A DNA stretch of 64,000 nt from Pseudomonas sediminis (GCF_002741105.1 NZ_NIQU01000011.1:62001-126000); one strand, 5' to 3'; shown: positions 9,019 to 19,045, counted from the stretch's first letter. Notes: generated by a model from the letters alone, not told the origin. Translations and numbers: made by a program.

Positions 9019-9516
9019 ATGCCGAAACACCAATTACGTCCGCAGGGAGACTTCCCCACTGCCGGGCTGATTCGTCGCCTGGCGGCCCTCTTCTACGATT
9101 TTCTGCTCTGCGTGGCACTGATCATGGTCGTCACCCTGATCTACCAGCAGGGCATCCTGCGCCTGATTCACGGCGGCGATGCACTGATGGCCATGGCCGA
9201 GGCCGGTGTTCTGGATCATGACCCGATTCTTGCCAGCCTGGTGCTGCTGTCGCTGTTCGCCTTCTTCGCCAAGTTCTGGACGCACAATGGCCAGACACTG
9301 GGCATGCAGGCCTGGGGGCTGCGCATCCAGAACGCCGACGGCAGCGCCATCGACCTGTGGCAGGCTCTGCTGCGCTTCGTGGTCGCCATCGGCTCTTGGC
9401 TGTTCGCTGGCCTGGGCTTCCTCTGGCTACTGTGGGACAAGCAGGGCCGCACCTGGCACGACATCTACTCCGACAGCCGCATGGTGCAGTTGCCGAAGAA
9501 CATTCACAAAAAATAG
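9019..9516 (+). CDS. RDD family membrane protein
   Basis: 165 aa. It opens with the RDD pattern (AGLIRRLAALFYDFLLC) and has about three membrane helices (about 21-45, 72-90, 118-142). The conserved GQTLGMQAWGLRIQNADG segment and a C-terminal DKQGRTWHDIYSDSRMV are typical of the family. The function of RDD proteins is poorly defined; some are linked to ion transport. A bidirectional terminator separates it from lptG. Confidence 0.88.
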   Translation: MPKHQLRPQGDFPTAGLIRRLAALFYDFLLCVALIMVVTLIYQQGILRLIHGGDALMAMAEAGVLDHDPILASLVLLSLFAFFAKFWTHNGQTLGMQAWGLRIQNADGSAIDLWQALLRFVVAIGSWLFAGLGFLWLLWDKQGRTWHDIYSDSRMVQLPKNIHKK

Positions 9517-9530
9517 CCCAGAGCAGATGC

Positions 9531-9561
9531 AAAAAAGCCGGTTCAATGAACCGGCTTTTTC
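9531..9561. terminator. Bidirectional terminator between the RDD gene and lptG
   Basis: A near-perfect hairpin (AAAAAGCCGGTTCA and its complement, 1-nt loop) with A and T runs on both sides, between convergent genes. Confidence 0.92.
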
Positions 9562-9576
9562 ATGCGTGCGAATGAC

Positions 9577-10641
9577 TCATCCAGCTCGGCGCAGCAGCCA
9601 AACCCCGGCCAACGCACAGATACCGGCCGGCACCAGCACCGCCAGCAGCGGCGAGAAGCCGAATACCAGGCTCGACGGGCCCAGCAGGTCCTGAGCGATA
9701 CGGAAGATGAAGCCCACTAGCACACCGGTAAATACGCGCTGCCCCAGTGTCACCGAGCGCAGCGGACCGAAGATAAAGGAGATAGCCATCAAGACCAGCG
9801 CGCCGGTTACCAGCGGCTGCAGCACCTTGGTCCAGAACGCCAGCCAGTAGCGTGCGTTGTTCAGGCCCTGCTCCCCCAGGTAATGGATGTACTGCCAAAG
9901 CCCGGTGACCGACAGTGCTTCAGGCTCCATCACCACGGTACCGAGCAGCTCCGGATTGAGCTCGATCTCCCAGCGCTCTTCACGCTGGTTGACCACTTCG
10001 GAGTGATCTTCATGCAGCAGCGTGGTCTGCACGTTGCGCAGCATCCAGTGGTTGTCACGGTATTCGGCGCGACGGGCGAAACTGGAGGAAAGCAGGCGAC
10101 GCTCGTCATCGAAGCGGTAACGCGTCACCCCAAGCAGGACGCCATTGGGCTGCACGGCGTTGATGTGCACATATTCCTGCCCCTGACGGTGCCACATACC
10201 GCGCTTGGAGCTCTGCGCCGCACCGCCACCCTGAGCCAGGGCGCGATCCGCCTGCGCCTGATTTTCGGTCATCGGCGCGACGTACTCGCCGATCAGAATA
10301 CCGGCCAGCATCAGCACCAGCATGGGCTTCATTACCGCCCAGACGATACGCCCGATGGAAACACCGGCCGCACGCATGATGGTCAGCTCGCTGTTGCTGG
10401 CCAAGGTACCGAGACCAATCAGGCAGCCGATCAGCGCCGCCATCGGCAGCATCTCGTAGGCACGGCGCGGCGCGGTCAGCAAGACGTACCAGAGCGCCTG
10501 ACCAAGACCGTAATCGCCCTTGTTAAGGTCGCCCAATTCGTCGATGAACGCGAACAGCAGTGCCAGGCCGAGAATGATGCCCAGCACTGCCAGAATAGCG
10601 AAGAACACCTGGGTGCCAATGTAGCGATCCAACTTAGCCAT
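9577..10641 (-). CDS. lptG: LPS export ABC transporter permease LptG
   Basis: 354 aa from the ATG giving MAKLDRYIGTQVFFAIL; a GGAGGTG ribosome-binding site fits this start. Three N-terminal and three C-terminal membrane helices flank a periplasmic beta-jellyroll region, the LptF/LptG fold. With LptF and the ATPase LptB2 it extracts LPS from the inner membrane. The start overlaps the lptF stop by 8 bp, indicating translational coupling and equal production of the pair. Confidence 0.96.
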   Translation of the reverse strand: MAKLDRYIGTQVFFAILAVLGIILGLALLFAFIDELGDLNKGDYGLGQALWYVLLTAPRRAYEMLPMAALIGCLIGLGTLASNSELTIMRAAGVSIGRIVWAVMKPMLVLMLAGILIGEYVAPMTENQAQADRALAQGGGAAQSSKRGMWHRQGQEYVHINAVQPNGVLLGVTRYRFDDERRLLSSSFARRAEYRDNHWMLRNVQTTLLHEDHSEVVNQREERWEIELNPELLGTVVMEPEALSVTGLWQYIHYLGEQGLNNARYWLAFWTKVLQPLVTGALVLMAISFIFGPLRSVTLGQRVFTGVLVGFIFRIAQDLLGPSSLVFGFSPLLAVLVPAGICALAGVWLLRRAG

Positions 10642-11758
10642 GAGCCACCTCCGACACCGGCGCACGACGACTGGCCCACCACAGACTCAGACGCTCCCAA
10701 TACAACAACAACATGCCGATGGCGAAGAAGATGCCATGCACCCACCACAACCCCAGCGCCGCCGGCAAACGGCCCTTGTCCAGCGCGCCACGAGCGGCGA
10801 TCAGCAGGCCGAGGTAAGCCATATAGAGGAAGATAGCCGGCAGCAGTTTGAGGAAGCGGCCCTGACGCGGATTGACCTTCGACAGCGGCACGGCCAGCAG
10901 GGTGACGATGAACACCAGCAACGGCAGTGACAGGCGCCATTGCAACTCGGCCTGCATGCGCGGGTCGTCGCTGCCGAACAGCTCACGGGTCGGCGTCGCC
11001 TCACGCTCACTGGCTTCGATGGCGACCTCCGGCTTGGGCAGCAACACACCATAGGTGTCGTACTGGATGGCCCGATAGTCGGCCTCGCCCGGCTCGCCGT
11101 CATAGCGATAGCCGTTTTCCAGAATCAGATAGCGGCTGCCATCTTCCTGAATTTCCTGACGACCACTCTCGGCTACCAGCACGGTAATGCCACGCTCCGA
11201 GGTGCCATCGGTGGAGAAGCGCTTCTCCGACATGAACACGCCGCGCAGCTCGCTGCGATCAGGCGACAGCTCCTGCGAGTAGGTCACCCGCGATCCATCG
11301 CGCAACGACTGGAAGCGCCCCGGCACCAGAGTATCGAGTTCGGTCAGGGCATCCTGCTCGTTGAGGATGCGCGCTACGCTGGCCACACCTTGCGGTGCCA
11401 GGCCCATGCTCAGCCAGCCCACGAGCAGGGCGACGATCAGCGCCGGCGCCATGCTGTAGACGGTGAGGCGCTGCTGACTGACGCCGGTGGCCGACAGCAC
11501 GGTCATCTCGCTGTCCAGGTACAGGCGCCCATAGGCCAGCAGAAAACCGAGGAACAGGCCGAGCGGCAGGATCAGTTGCAGGAAGCCGGGAATCCGGTAC
11601 CCCATGATCAGAAACAGCACACCAGGATCGAGTACACCCTGTGCGGCCTGGGCCAGATATTTGATGAAACGACCGCTCATGATGATCACCAGCAGCACGG
11701 CACTCACCGCACTGAGGGTCACCAGCACTTCACGGGACAGATAACGGAAGACGATCAA
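10634..11758 (-). CDS. lptF: LPS export ABC transporter permease LptF
   Basis: 374 aa starting at a TTG (MIVFRYLSREVLVTLSAV) with a GGAG sequence upstream. It has the same architecture as LptG: three helices, a jellyroll domain (about 125-270) and three more helices. It is the partner of LptG in LPS extraction. It diverges from pepA, the conserved arrangement in Gammaproteobacteria, so the promoters of both genes lie in 11759-11901. Confidence 0.95.
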   Translation of the reverse strand: MIVFRYLSREVLVTLSAVSAVLLVIIMSGRFIKYLAQAAQGVLDPGVLFLIMGYRIPGFLQLILPLGLFLGFLLAYGRLYLDSEMTVLSATGVSQQRLTVYSMAPALIVALLVGWLSMGLAPQGVASVARILNEQDALTELDTLVPGRFQSLRDGSRVTYSQELSPDRSELRGVFMSEKRFSTDGTSERGITVLVAESGRQEIQEDGSRYLILENGYRYDGEPGEADYRAIQYDTYGVLLPKPEVAIEASEREATPTRELFGSDDPRMQAELQWRLSLPLLVFIVTLLAVPLSKVNPRQGRFLKLLPAIFLYMAYLGLLIAARGALDKGRLPAALGLWWVHGIFFAIGMLLLYWERLSLWWASRRAPVSEVAHG

Positions 11759-11901
11759 ACCGGACGCTCCAGGGTTGTCAGGCTCAGGCGCGAGCGCTCA
11801 CACTAGCTGCACCTACTTGCCGGCCCACCGCAGGGTGGGCCCTCGAAAAATGGCGGTCATTATCCGTCAAACCCGACTCTTTGTCTTGGGGACAGCTCAC
11901 T

Positions 11902-13389
11902 ATGGAATTCCTCGTCAAAAGCACCCGTGCAGAAACCCTGAAAACCGCCACCCTGGTCGTCGCCATCGGTGAAGGCCGCAAGCTCGGCGACACCGCCAAG
12001 GCCGTCGACCTGGCCAGCAACGGTGCGCTCAGCGCCGTGCTCAAGCGCGGCGACATCGCCGGCAAGCCGGGCCAGACCCTGCTGCTGCACAGCCTGCCGG
12101 GGCTCAAGGCCGAGCGCGTGCTGTTGGTGGGCTGCGGCAAGGGTGATCTATCCGACCGTCAACTGCGCAAGTTGGTTGCAAGCGTGCATGGCGTACTCAA
12201 AGGCCTGGGCGGCAGCGATGCCCTGCTCGCTCTGGGTGAACTCAAGGTCAAGGGCCGCGACACCTACGGCAAGACCCGCCTGATCGTCGAGACGCTGGCC
12301 GATGGCACCTATCTGTTCGAGCAGTTCAAGAGCCAGAAAGCTGACCCACGCGCACTGAAGAAAATCACCCTGGTTGTCGACAAGGCCGAGCTCGCCGACG
12401 CCGAACGCGGCCTGCAGCATGCCCGCGCCATCGCCAGCGGCGTCGCCTTCACCAAAGATCTGGGCAACCTGCCGCCAAACCTCTGCCACCCCAGCTACCT
12501 GGCTGAAGAAGCCAAGGCCCTGGGCAAGGCGCACAAGAACCTCAAGGTCGAAATCCTCGACGAGAAGAAACTCAAGGAGCTCGGCGCCGGCGCCTTCCTC
12601 GCCGTAGCCCAGGGCAGCGAGCAGCCGCCGCGGATGATCGTCATGCACTATCAGGGCGGCAAGAAGGATGACAAACCCTTCGCCCTGGTCGGCAAGGGCA
12701 TCACCTTCGACACCGGCGGCATCAGCATCAAGCCGGCTGCCGGCATGGACGAGATGAAGTACGACATGTGCGGCGCCGCCAGCGTGTTCGGCACCCTCAA
12801 GGCAGTGCTGGAGCTGCAACTGCCGATCAACCTGGTGTGCCTGCTGGCCTGCGCCGAGAACATGCCCAGCGGCCGTGCGACCCGTCCTGGCGACATCGTC
12901 ACCACCATGAGCGGGCAGACCGTGGAAATCCTCAACACCGACGCCGAAGGCCGTCTGGTGCTATGCGACACCCTGACCTACGCCGAGCGCTTCAAGCCGC
13001 AGGCAGTAATCGATATCGCCACCCTCACCGGTGCCTGCATCGTCGCCCTGGGCAGCAATGTCTCCGGCCTGATGGGCAACAACGACGCGCTGGTCAAGCA
13101 GATACTCAAGGCAGGCGAAAGCGCCGACGACCGCGCCTGGCAACTGCCGCTGTACGACGAATATCAGGAGCAGCTGGACAGCCCCTTCGCCGACATCGCC
13201 AACATCGGCGGGCCGAAGGCCGGCACCATCACCGCTGGCTGCTTCCTGTCGCGCTTCGCCAAGAACTTCCACTGGGCGCACCTGGATATCGCCGGTACCG
13301 CCTGGATCAGCGGCGGCAAGGACAAAGGCGGCACCGGCCGCCCGGTACCGATGCTGACCCAGTACCTGCTGGATCGCGCCAAGGTCTGA
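11902..13389 (+). CDS. pepA: Leucyl aminopeptidase PepA (M17)
   Basis: 495 aa from the ATG giving MEFLVKSTRAETLKT; a TTG seven codons upstream is less likely. The catalytic half contains the di-metal signature NTDAEGRL (345-352) and the KGITFDTGGISIKP metal-ligand stretch. PepA removes N-terminal residues from peptides. In some bacteria it also binds DNA and acts in carAB control and XerCD recombination. It diverges from lptF and is followed by holC. Confidence 0.97.
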   Translation: MEFLVKSTRAETLKTATLVVAIGEGRKLGDTAKAVDLASNGALSAVLKRGDIAGKPGQTLLLHSLPGLKAERVLLVGCGKGDLSDRQLRKLVASVHGVLKGLGGSDALLALGELKVKGRDTYGKTRLIVETLADGTYLFEQFKSQKADPRALKKITLVVDKAELADAERGLQHARAIASGVAFTKDLGNLPPNLCHPSYLAEEAKALGKAHKNLKVEILDEKKLKELGAGAFLAVAQGSEQPPRMIVMHYQGGKKDDKPFALVGKGITFDTGGISIKPAAGMDEMKYDMCGAASVFGTLKAVLELQLPINLVCLLACAENMPSGRATRPGDIVTTMSGQTVEILNTDAEGRLVLCDTLTYAERFKPQAVIDIATLTGACIVALGSNVSGLMGNNDALVKQILKAGESADDRAWQLPLYDEYQEQLDSPFADIANIGGPKAGTITAGCFLSRFAKNFHWAHLDIAGTAWISGGKDKGGTGRPVPMLTQYLLDRAKV

Positions 13390-13399
13390 CCCAGCATCC

Positions 13400-13475
13400 G
13401 GCCCATGCTCGTGCAGGAGCGGCTTCAGCCGCGATAATTCGCGATGAAATCGTGGATGAATCCGCTCCTATAGAA
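13400..13475. repeat. REP-like palindrome
   Basis: GCAGGAGCGGCTTCAGCCGCGA is followed by a degenerate reverse copy ending in ATCCGCTCCTATAG, between pepA and holC. It is a Pseudomonas-type REP pair. Confidence 0.55.
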
Positions 13476-13516
13476 TCCGATACACCGCCATTCGCCTTTT
13501 ATCGTCGAAACCATTG

Positions 13517-13936
13517 ATGCCCAGAATCGAGTTCTACGTTCTCTCCTCCAACGACGCCACGGGCCGCTTGCGCGCCGCCTGCCAACTGGCGCTCAAGGCA
13601 TGGAATGCTGGTCTGCCAGTGTTCGTTCGCGGCAGCGACGAGGCGCAGTGTGGTGAACTCGACGAACTGCTGTGGACGTTCAAAGCCGAACGCTTCGTGC
13701 CCCATGACCTGCACCATGAAGCGCCGCTGTCGCCCGTGGTGCTGGGCATCGACGAAGTGCCGAGTACCGAGCAGGGCGTGCTGATCAACTTAGGCAGCAG
13801 CCTGTCGCCGCATGTCGAGCGCTTTTCACGCATCATCGAGATCGTCAATCAGCAGCCCGAGTTGCTGAGCGTCTGTCGCGAGAATTTCCGCACCTATCGC
13901 CAGCGCGGGTATGATCCGCAACGCGTCGAACTTTAG
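13517..13936 (+). CDS. holC: DNA polymerase III subunit chi
   Basis: 139 aa from the ATG giving MPRIEFYVLSSND; a TTG one codon earlier is possible. The pattern RAACQLALKAWNAGLPVFVR, DELLWTFKAERFVPHD and the C-terminal FRTYRQRGYDPQRVEL is characteristic of the chi subunit. Chi links the clamp loader to SSB at the replication fork. It lies between pepA and valS as in other Pseudomonas. Confidence 0.95.
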   Translation: MPRIEFYVLSSNDATGRLRAACQLALKAWNAGLPVFVRGSDEAQCGELDELLWTFKAERFVPHDLHHEAPLSPVVLGIDEVPSTEQGVLINLGSSLSPHVERFSRIIEIVNQQPELLSVCRENFRTYRQRGYDPQRVEL

Positions 13937-13996
13937 TGTCCGTGCACGCTCACAACACAAGCCATTCCAGCCCTTTTTCTCGCTGCGCCGATAATC

Positions 13997-14425
13997 ATGG
14001 ACACCCCCAAGCCCCCACAGAAACCTGCTCAGTTGCTGCACGACCTGGAGTCGATTCGCGAGCTGCTGGGCGATAACGGCAGCGAACCGCCACTGCTGAT
14101 CGACTCGCTGGACCCGGACAGCATTCCGGTACTGTCCGACATCGTCAGCGCGCCGCCCGGCCCGCCTCCACCCTTTCATGCAACGCCGACGCCCAAACCG
14201 ACGCCAGCCCCGCAGCCAGCGCCGGCGCCAAGCCCGCTGCGTGAGCGCATCGAGCCGCGCCTGCATGACAGCGCCCGCGATCTGCAGCATTTGAATGGCG
14301 AGTTGCGCGCCGCCGCCCAGTTGATCTTGCAGGACGTGATCGACGATTTCGTGCCGCAGATCGAGGCCGAACTCAAGCGCCGCCTCGAAGCCCGCCTGCC
14401 GCGCCTGCTGCCGCCACGCAAGTAA
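13997..14425 (+). CDS. Conserved Pro-rich hypothetical protein between holC and valS
   Basis: 142 aa. The first 50 residues are acidic (DLESIRELLGDNG), followed by a Pro/Ala/Thr-rich linker (about 52-80, PTPKPTPAPQPAPAPSP). A charged helical C-terminus (about 85-140) has a DNA-polymerase-chi-neighbour character but no known catalytic motif. No signal peptide or membrane helix is seen. P. aeruginosa has a gene of this kind at the same place. It is probably cytosolic and co-transcribed with holC. Function unknown. Confidence 0.75.
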   Translation: MDTPKPPQKPAQLLHDLESIRELLGDNGSEPPLLIDSLDPDSIPVLSDIVSAPPGPPPPFHATPTPKPTPAPQPAPAPSPLRERIEPRLHDSARDLQHLNGELRAAAQLILQDVIDDFVPQIEAELKRRLEARLPRLLPPRK

Positions 14426-14603
14426 TCCCCTGCCCCGCCCCGGGGCAAGAGTTTGCCACCCGACAGCAAAAGCTTCGCCCCGAGGCGGGCCTCCTACAAA
14501 ACTGAACGCTGGTCTGCCCTATAGCGCAGGGCTTATGGCTTGGTGCTCAGAAGCGGTATACTTGTCGGCTTTTCCGATCAGCCGTCAAAGGGTCCCGCCG
14601 CGC

Positions 14604-17435
14604 ATGGACAAGACCTACCAGCCGCACGCCATTGAAACCGCCCTGTACCAGAACTGGGAAGCCAAGGGCTACTTCGCCCCGCAAGGCTCGGGCGAGCCGT
14701 ACACCATCATGATCCCGCCGCCAAACGTCACCGGCAGCCTGCACATGGGCCACGGCTTCAACAACTCGATCATGGATGCGCTGATCCGCTTCCGCCGCAT
14801 GCAGGGCCGCAACACCCTGTGGCAGCCGGGCACTGACCACGCGGGCATCGCCACGCAGATGGTGGTCGAGCGTCAGCTGGCCGCCGACGGTATTGGCCGC
14901 CACGACTTGGGCCGCGAAAAATTCCTGGAGAAGGTCTGGGAATGGAAGGAGCAGTCCGGCGGCACCATCACCCGTCAGATTCGCCGCCTGGGCAGCTCGG
15001 TGGACTGGTCGCGCGAGCGCTTCACCATGGACGACGGTCTTTCCGAAGCCGTGAAAGAAGCCTTCGTACGCCTGCATGAAGACGGCCTGATCTATCGCGG
15101 CAAGCGCCTGGTCAACTGGGACACCAAGTTCCACACCGCCATCTCCGACCTCGAAGTGGAAAACCACGACGAGAAGGGCTCGCTGTGGAACCTGCGCTAC
15201 CCGCTGGCCGACGGCAAGAAAACCGCTGAAGGCAATGATTACCTGATCGTCGCCACCACCCGCCCGGAAACCATGCTCGGCGACAGCGCCGTGGCCGTGC
15301 ACCCGGAAGACGAGCGCTACAAGGCGCTGATCGGCAGCTTCGTCGAGCTGCCGCTGCTGGGCCGTCGCATCCCGATCATCGCCGATGATTACTGCGACCC
15401 CGAGTTCGGCACCGGCTGCGTGAAGATCACCCCGGCGCACGACTTCAACGACTATGAAGTGGGCAAGCGCCACAACCTGCCGCTGATCAACATCTTCGAC
15501 AAGAACGCCGCCGTGCTGGCTCAGGCCCAGGTGTTCAATATCGACGGTAGCGTCAACGCCGAGATCGATGGCAGCCTGCCAGCCGAATACGCCGGCCTCG
15601 ACCGCTTCGTCGCACGCAAGCAGATCGTCGCCGCCTTCGACGCAGCCGGCCTGCTGGAGAAGATCGAAGACCACGCCCTGAAAGTGCCGAAAGGCGACCG
15701 TTCCGGCACCGTTATCGAGCCGTGGCTGACCGACCAATGGTACGTCTCCACCAAGCCGCTGGCCGAAAAAGCCATCGCCGTGGTCGAGAGTGGCGAGATC
15801 CAGTTCGTGCCCAAGCAGTACGAGAACATGTACTTCAGCTGGATGCGTGACATTCAGGACTGGTGCATCAGCCGTCAGCTGTGGTGGGGCCACCGCATTC
15901 CGGCCTGGTACGACGATGCCGGCAACGTCTACGTCGGTCGCGACGAGGCCGAGGTTCGCGCCAAGCACAACCTCGGCGACGCCAACCTGCGCCAGGACGA
16001 CGACGTGCTCGACACCTGGTTCAGCTCCGGCCTGTGGACCTTCTCCACCCTCGGCTGGCCGCAGCAGACTGACTTCCTCAAGACCTTCCACCCCACCGAC
16101 GTGCTGGTCACCGGCTTCGACATCATTTTCTTCTGGGTCGCCCGGATGATCATGCTGTCGACCCACCTGACCGGGCAGATTCCGTTCAAGACCGTCTACG
16201 TGCACGGTCTGGTACGCGATGGTCAGGGTCAGAAGATGTCCAAGTCCAAGGGCAACGTGCTCGACCCGCTGGATATCGTCGACGGCATCGACCTCGAATC
16301 CCTGGTGGCCAAGCGCACCAGCGGCATGATGCAGCCCAAGCTGGCCGAGAAGATCGCCAAGCAGACCCGCGCCGAATTCCCCGAAGGCATCGCCGCCTAC
16401 GGCACCGACGCCCTGCGCTTCACCAACCTGGCGCTGGCCTCCACCGGCCGCGACATCAAGTTCGACATGGGCCGCGTCGAGGGCTACCGCAACTTCTGCA
16501 ACAAGCTGTGGAACGCCGCCAACTTCGTCATCGAGAACACCGATGACAAGGACACTGGCGTAGGTGGCGAGGCAGTCGAACTGTCGCCGGTGGATCGCTG
16601 GATCATCTCCGCCCTGCAGCGCACCGAGGCTGACGTGACCCGCCACCTCGACGCCTTCCGCTTCGACCTGGCGGCTCAGACCCTGTACGAATTCATCTGG
16701 GACGAGTACTGCGCCTGGTACCTGGAGCTGGTCAAGCCGGTGCTGTGGGACGAAAACGCGCCCATCGAGCGCCAGCGCGGCACCCGCCGCACCCTGGTGC
16801 GCGTACTGGAAGTGATCCTGCGCCTGGCTCACCCGTTCATGCCCTTCATCACCGAAGAAATCTGGCAGCGCATCAAGGGCCAGGCCGGCGTGCAGGGCGA
16901 CACCCTGATGCTGCAACCCTGGCCGGTGGCCAATGAGAGCCGCATCGACGCCGCCGCCGAAGGCGACATTGAGTGGGTCAAGCAACTGATGCTGGGCGTG
17001 CGCCAGATACGTGGCGAGATGAAGATCTCCATGGCCAAGCGCATCGACATCATCGTCGCCAACAGCAATGCCGAAGATCTGCGCCGCCTGGCCGACTTCG
17101 AGCCACTGCTGAGCAAGCTGGCCAAGCTGGAGTCGGTGCGCGTGCTGGCAGCCGGTGAAGAAGCCCCGATGTCCGCCACCACCCTGGTCGGCGAGATGGA
17201 AGTGCTGGTGCCGATGGCCGGCCTTATCGACAAGGACGCCGAACTGGCGCGCCTGGACAAGGAAGTTGCCCGCCTCGAAGGCGAGGTCAAGCGTGTTGGC
17301 GGCAAGCTGGCCAACGAAGGCTTCGTCGCCAAGGCGCCGGCCGAAGTGCTCGATAAAGAGCGCGCCAAGCTGGCCGAGGCTGAACAGGCCCTGGCCAAGA
17401 TGGTCGAGCAGCGCGGCAAGATCGCCGCACTCTGA
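14604..17435 (+). CDS. valS: Valyl-tRNA synthetase
   Basis: 943 aa from the ATG giving MDKTYQPHAIETALYQNWEAKG. Class I signatures are present: HMGH (47-50, in the GSLHMGHGF context) and KMSKS (544-548). The CP1 editing domain lies between them, and a C-terminal coiled-coil arm (about 875-940) is typical of ValRS. It charges tRNA-Val and edits threonine. A terminator follows directly. Confidence 0.98.
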   Translation: MDKTYQPHAIETALYQNWEAKGYFAPQGSGEPYTIMIPPPNVTGSLHMGHGFNNSIMDALIRFRRMQGRNTLWQPGTDHAGIATQMVVERQLAADGIGRHDLGREKFLEKVWEWKEQSGGTITRQIRRLGSSVDWSRERFTMDDGLSEAVKEAFVRLHEDGLIYRGKRLVNWDTKFHTAISDLEVENHDEKGSLWNLRYPLADGKKTAEGNDYLIVATTRPETMLGDSAVAVHPEDERYKALIGSFVELPLLGRRIPIIADDYCDPEFGTGCVKITPAHDFNDYEVGKRHNLPLINIFDKNAAVLAQAQVFNIDGSVNAEIDGSLPAEYAGLDRFVARKQIVAAFDAAGLLEKIEDHALKVPKGDRSGTVIEPWLTDQWYVSTKPLAEKAIAVVESGEIQFVPKQYENMYFSWMRDIQDWCISRQLWWGHRIPAWYDDAGNVYVGRDEAEVRAKHNLGDANLRQDDDVLDTWFSSGLWTFSTLGWPQQTDFLKTFHPTDVLVTGFDIIFFWVARMIMLSTHLTGQIPFKTVYVHGLVRDGQGQKMSKSKGNVLDPLDIVDGIDLESLVAKRTSGMMQPKLAEKIAKQTRAEFPEGIAAYGTDALRFTNLALASTGRDIKFDMGRVEGYRNFCNKLWNAANFVIENTDDKDTGVGGEAVELSPVDRWIISALQRTEADVTRHLDAFRFDLAAQTLYEFIWDEYCAWYLELVKPVLWDENAPIERQRGTRRTLVRVLEVILRLAHPFMPFITEEIWQRIKGQAGVQGDTLMLQPWPVANESRIDAAAEGDIEWVKQLMLGVRQIRGEMKISMAKRIDIIVANSNAEDLRRLADFEPLLSKLAKLESVRVLAAGEEAPMSATTLVGEMEVLVPMAGLIDKDAELARLDKEVARLEGEVKRVGGKLANEGFVAKAPAEVLDKERAKLAEAEQALAKMVEQRGKIAAL

Positions 17436-17455
17436 TCACCGCGCGACACCCACAG

Positions 17456-17488
17456 ACCCGCGCCCCAACCGGCGCGGGTTTGTTTTTT
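17456..17488 (+). terminator. valS terminator
   Basis: A 9-bp GC stem (acccgcgcc/ggcgcgggt) is followed by TTTGTTTTTT. Confidence 0.92.
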
Positions 17489-17547
17489 GTGGGAGAGGCT
17501 TCAGCCGCGAGCTTTAACCGCAAAGTCGCGGCTGAAGCCCCTCCCAC
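17489..17547. repeat. REP-type inverted repeat
   Basis: GTGGGAGAGGCTTCAGCCGC (17489-17508) faces GCGGCTGAAGCCCCTCCCAC (17528-17547), with one mismatch. It is the same family as the palindrome at 43434-43484. Confidence 0.8.
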
Positions 17548-17573
17548 GGTTAGTTTGATTGCCCGGAACACCC

Positions 17574-19004
17574 ATGACTGCCCGCTCCCCTTCCCTGCTC
17601 GACGCCTTGCTGCCGATTGGCGTGCTCGTCGTGCTGCTCAGCCTCTCCGTTTACCTATTCGGTGACAGCTCCTCCAGCGGCCCGAACCAGATCGCCCTGA
17701 TGAGCGCCGCCTTCGTCGCCGGCCTGATCGGCCTGAAGAACGGCCTGCGCTGGGCCGAGATCGAAGAAGGCATACTCGCTGGCATCCACATGGCGATGAA
17801 AGCCAACCTGATTCTGCTGGCGGTCGGTGCGCTGATCGGCACCTGGATTCTCGCCGGCACGGTGCCGACCATGATCTGGCTGGGTCTGAAGCTGATCAGC
17901 GCCGAGTACTTCTACCTCACCAGTTGCCTGATCTGCGCACTCACCGCGCTGTCCATCGGCAGCTCGTGGACGGTGGCCGGCACCCTCGGCATCGGTCTGA
18001 TGAGCGTGGCAGCAGGCCTGGGGCTGGACCCGGCGATCACCGCCGGTGCGATCATTTCCGGCGCCTACTTCGGCGACAAGCTGTCGCCACTATCGGACAC
18101 CACCAACCTGGCGCCAGCCGCTGCCGGCGCCGACCTGTTCGCGCATATCCGCAACATGTTGCGCACCACGGTGCCGGCGTTGCTGATCGCCCTGGTGATC
18201 TTCTTCACCCTCGGCCAGCAGGCCAGCGCCGAACATGACACCAGCCGTATCGCCGAGGTATTGAGCGCGCTGGAGGCCCAGTTCAACCTCGGCTGGCACC
18301 TGCTGCTGCCGGTGGCATTCCTGCTGCTGCTAGCAGTACGCCAGTGGGCCGCCTTCCCGGCGGTATTTCTCGCCGCCCTGCTCGGTGCGGTATTCGCAGT
18401 GGTGTTCCAGCCGGAGGTGATGGCGCGCCTGGCTGACCCTCAAGCTGGCGCCTTGGCGCCGCTGAAAACCGTATGGACCGCGCTGTTCGCCGGTTATGAG
18501 TCGGCCAGCGGCAACGCCGAGCTCGATGGCCTGCTGTCCAAGGGCGGCATGGCCAGCATGCTCACCACGGTGTGGCTGATCATTTGCGCCATGTGCTTCG
18601 GCGGCGTACTGGAGCGCCTCGGTCTGCTGCAGCGCCTGTTGCAGAGTGCCCTGCGCCTGGTGCGCAGCGACAGCGGCCTGGTCGCCAGCACCATCACCAC
18701 CACCATCGGTACCAATGTCATCACCGCCGATCAGTACATCGCCCTGGTGCTGCCGGGGCGCATGTATCGCGCTGAATACGAAAAACGCGGCCTGGCGCCA
18801 ACCAACCTGTCACGCGCGCTGGAGGACGGCGGCACCCTGACCTCGGTGCTGGTGCCCTGGAATACCTGCGGCGCTTACATGGCCGCGACGCTGGGCGTGG
18901 CGACGTTGAGCTACCTGCCGTACTGCTTTTTCAACCTGATCATGCCGGTGCTGGCCATCGCCCTCGCCTACCTGCTGCCGCCTAAGGCGCAGACTGCTGT
19001 TTGA
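17574..19004 (+). CDS. nhaC: Na+/H+ antiporter, NhaC family
   Basis: 476 aa from the ATG giving MTARSPSLLDALLPIG. About 11-12 membrane helices are visible. Segments such as GSSWTVAGTLGIGLMSVAAGLGLDP, SGAYFGDKLSPLSDTTNLAPA and the late TNVITADQYIALVLPGRMY are the NhaC pattern. NhaC proteins exchange cytoplasmic Na+ for H+. It lies just upstream of nhaD in the same direction but with a long gap, so the two may be separately controlled. Confidence 0.9.
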   Translation: MTARSPSLLDALLPIGVLVVLLSLSVYLFGDSSSSGPNQIALMSAAFVAGLIGLKNGLRWAEIEEGILAGIHMAMKANLILLAVGALIGTWILAGTVPTMIWLGLKLISAEYFYLTSCLICALTALSIGSSWTVAGTLGIGLMSVAAGLGLDPAITAGAIISGAYFGDKLSPLSDTTNLAPAAAGADLFAHIRNMLRTTVPALLIALVIFFTLGQQASAEHDTSRIAEVLSALEAQFNLGWHLLLPVAFLLLLAVRQWAAFPAVFLAALLGAVFAVVFQPEVMARLADPQAGALAPLKTVWTALFAGYESASGNAELDGLLSKGGMASMLTTVWLIICAMCFGGVLERLGLLQRLLQSALRLVRSDSGLVASTITTTIGTNVITADQYIALVLPGRMYRAEYEKRGLAPTNLSRALEDGGTLTSVLVPWNTCGAYMAATLGVATLSYLPYCFFNLIMPVLAIALAYLLPPKAQTAV

Positions 19005-19013
19005 TTTCGCATC

Positions 19014-19045
19014 CGTTCGGGCCGGCCAGCGCTGCGGCCCGAACG
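19014..19045 (+). terminator. GC-rich hairpin after nhaC
   Basis: A perfect 10-bp stem (CGTTCGGGCC/GGCCCGAACG) with a 12-nt loop lies 10 bp after the nhaC stop. No T tract follows, so termination is possible but unproven. Confidence 0.45.

Noticed and set aside
14547..16985. 812-aa open frame on the minus strand across valS
   Set aside because: It is antisense to a certain gene. Long antisense frames are common in GC-rich Pseudomonas genes, and the translation is His/Gln/Val-rich without motifs.
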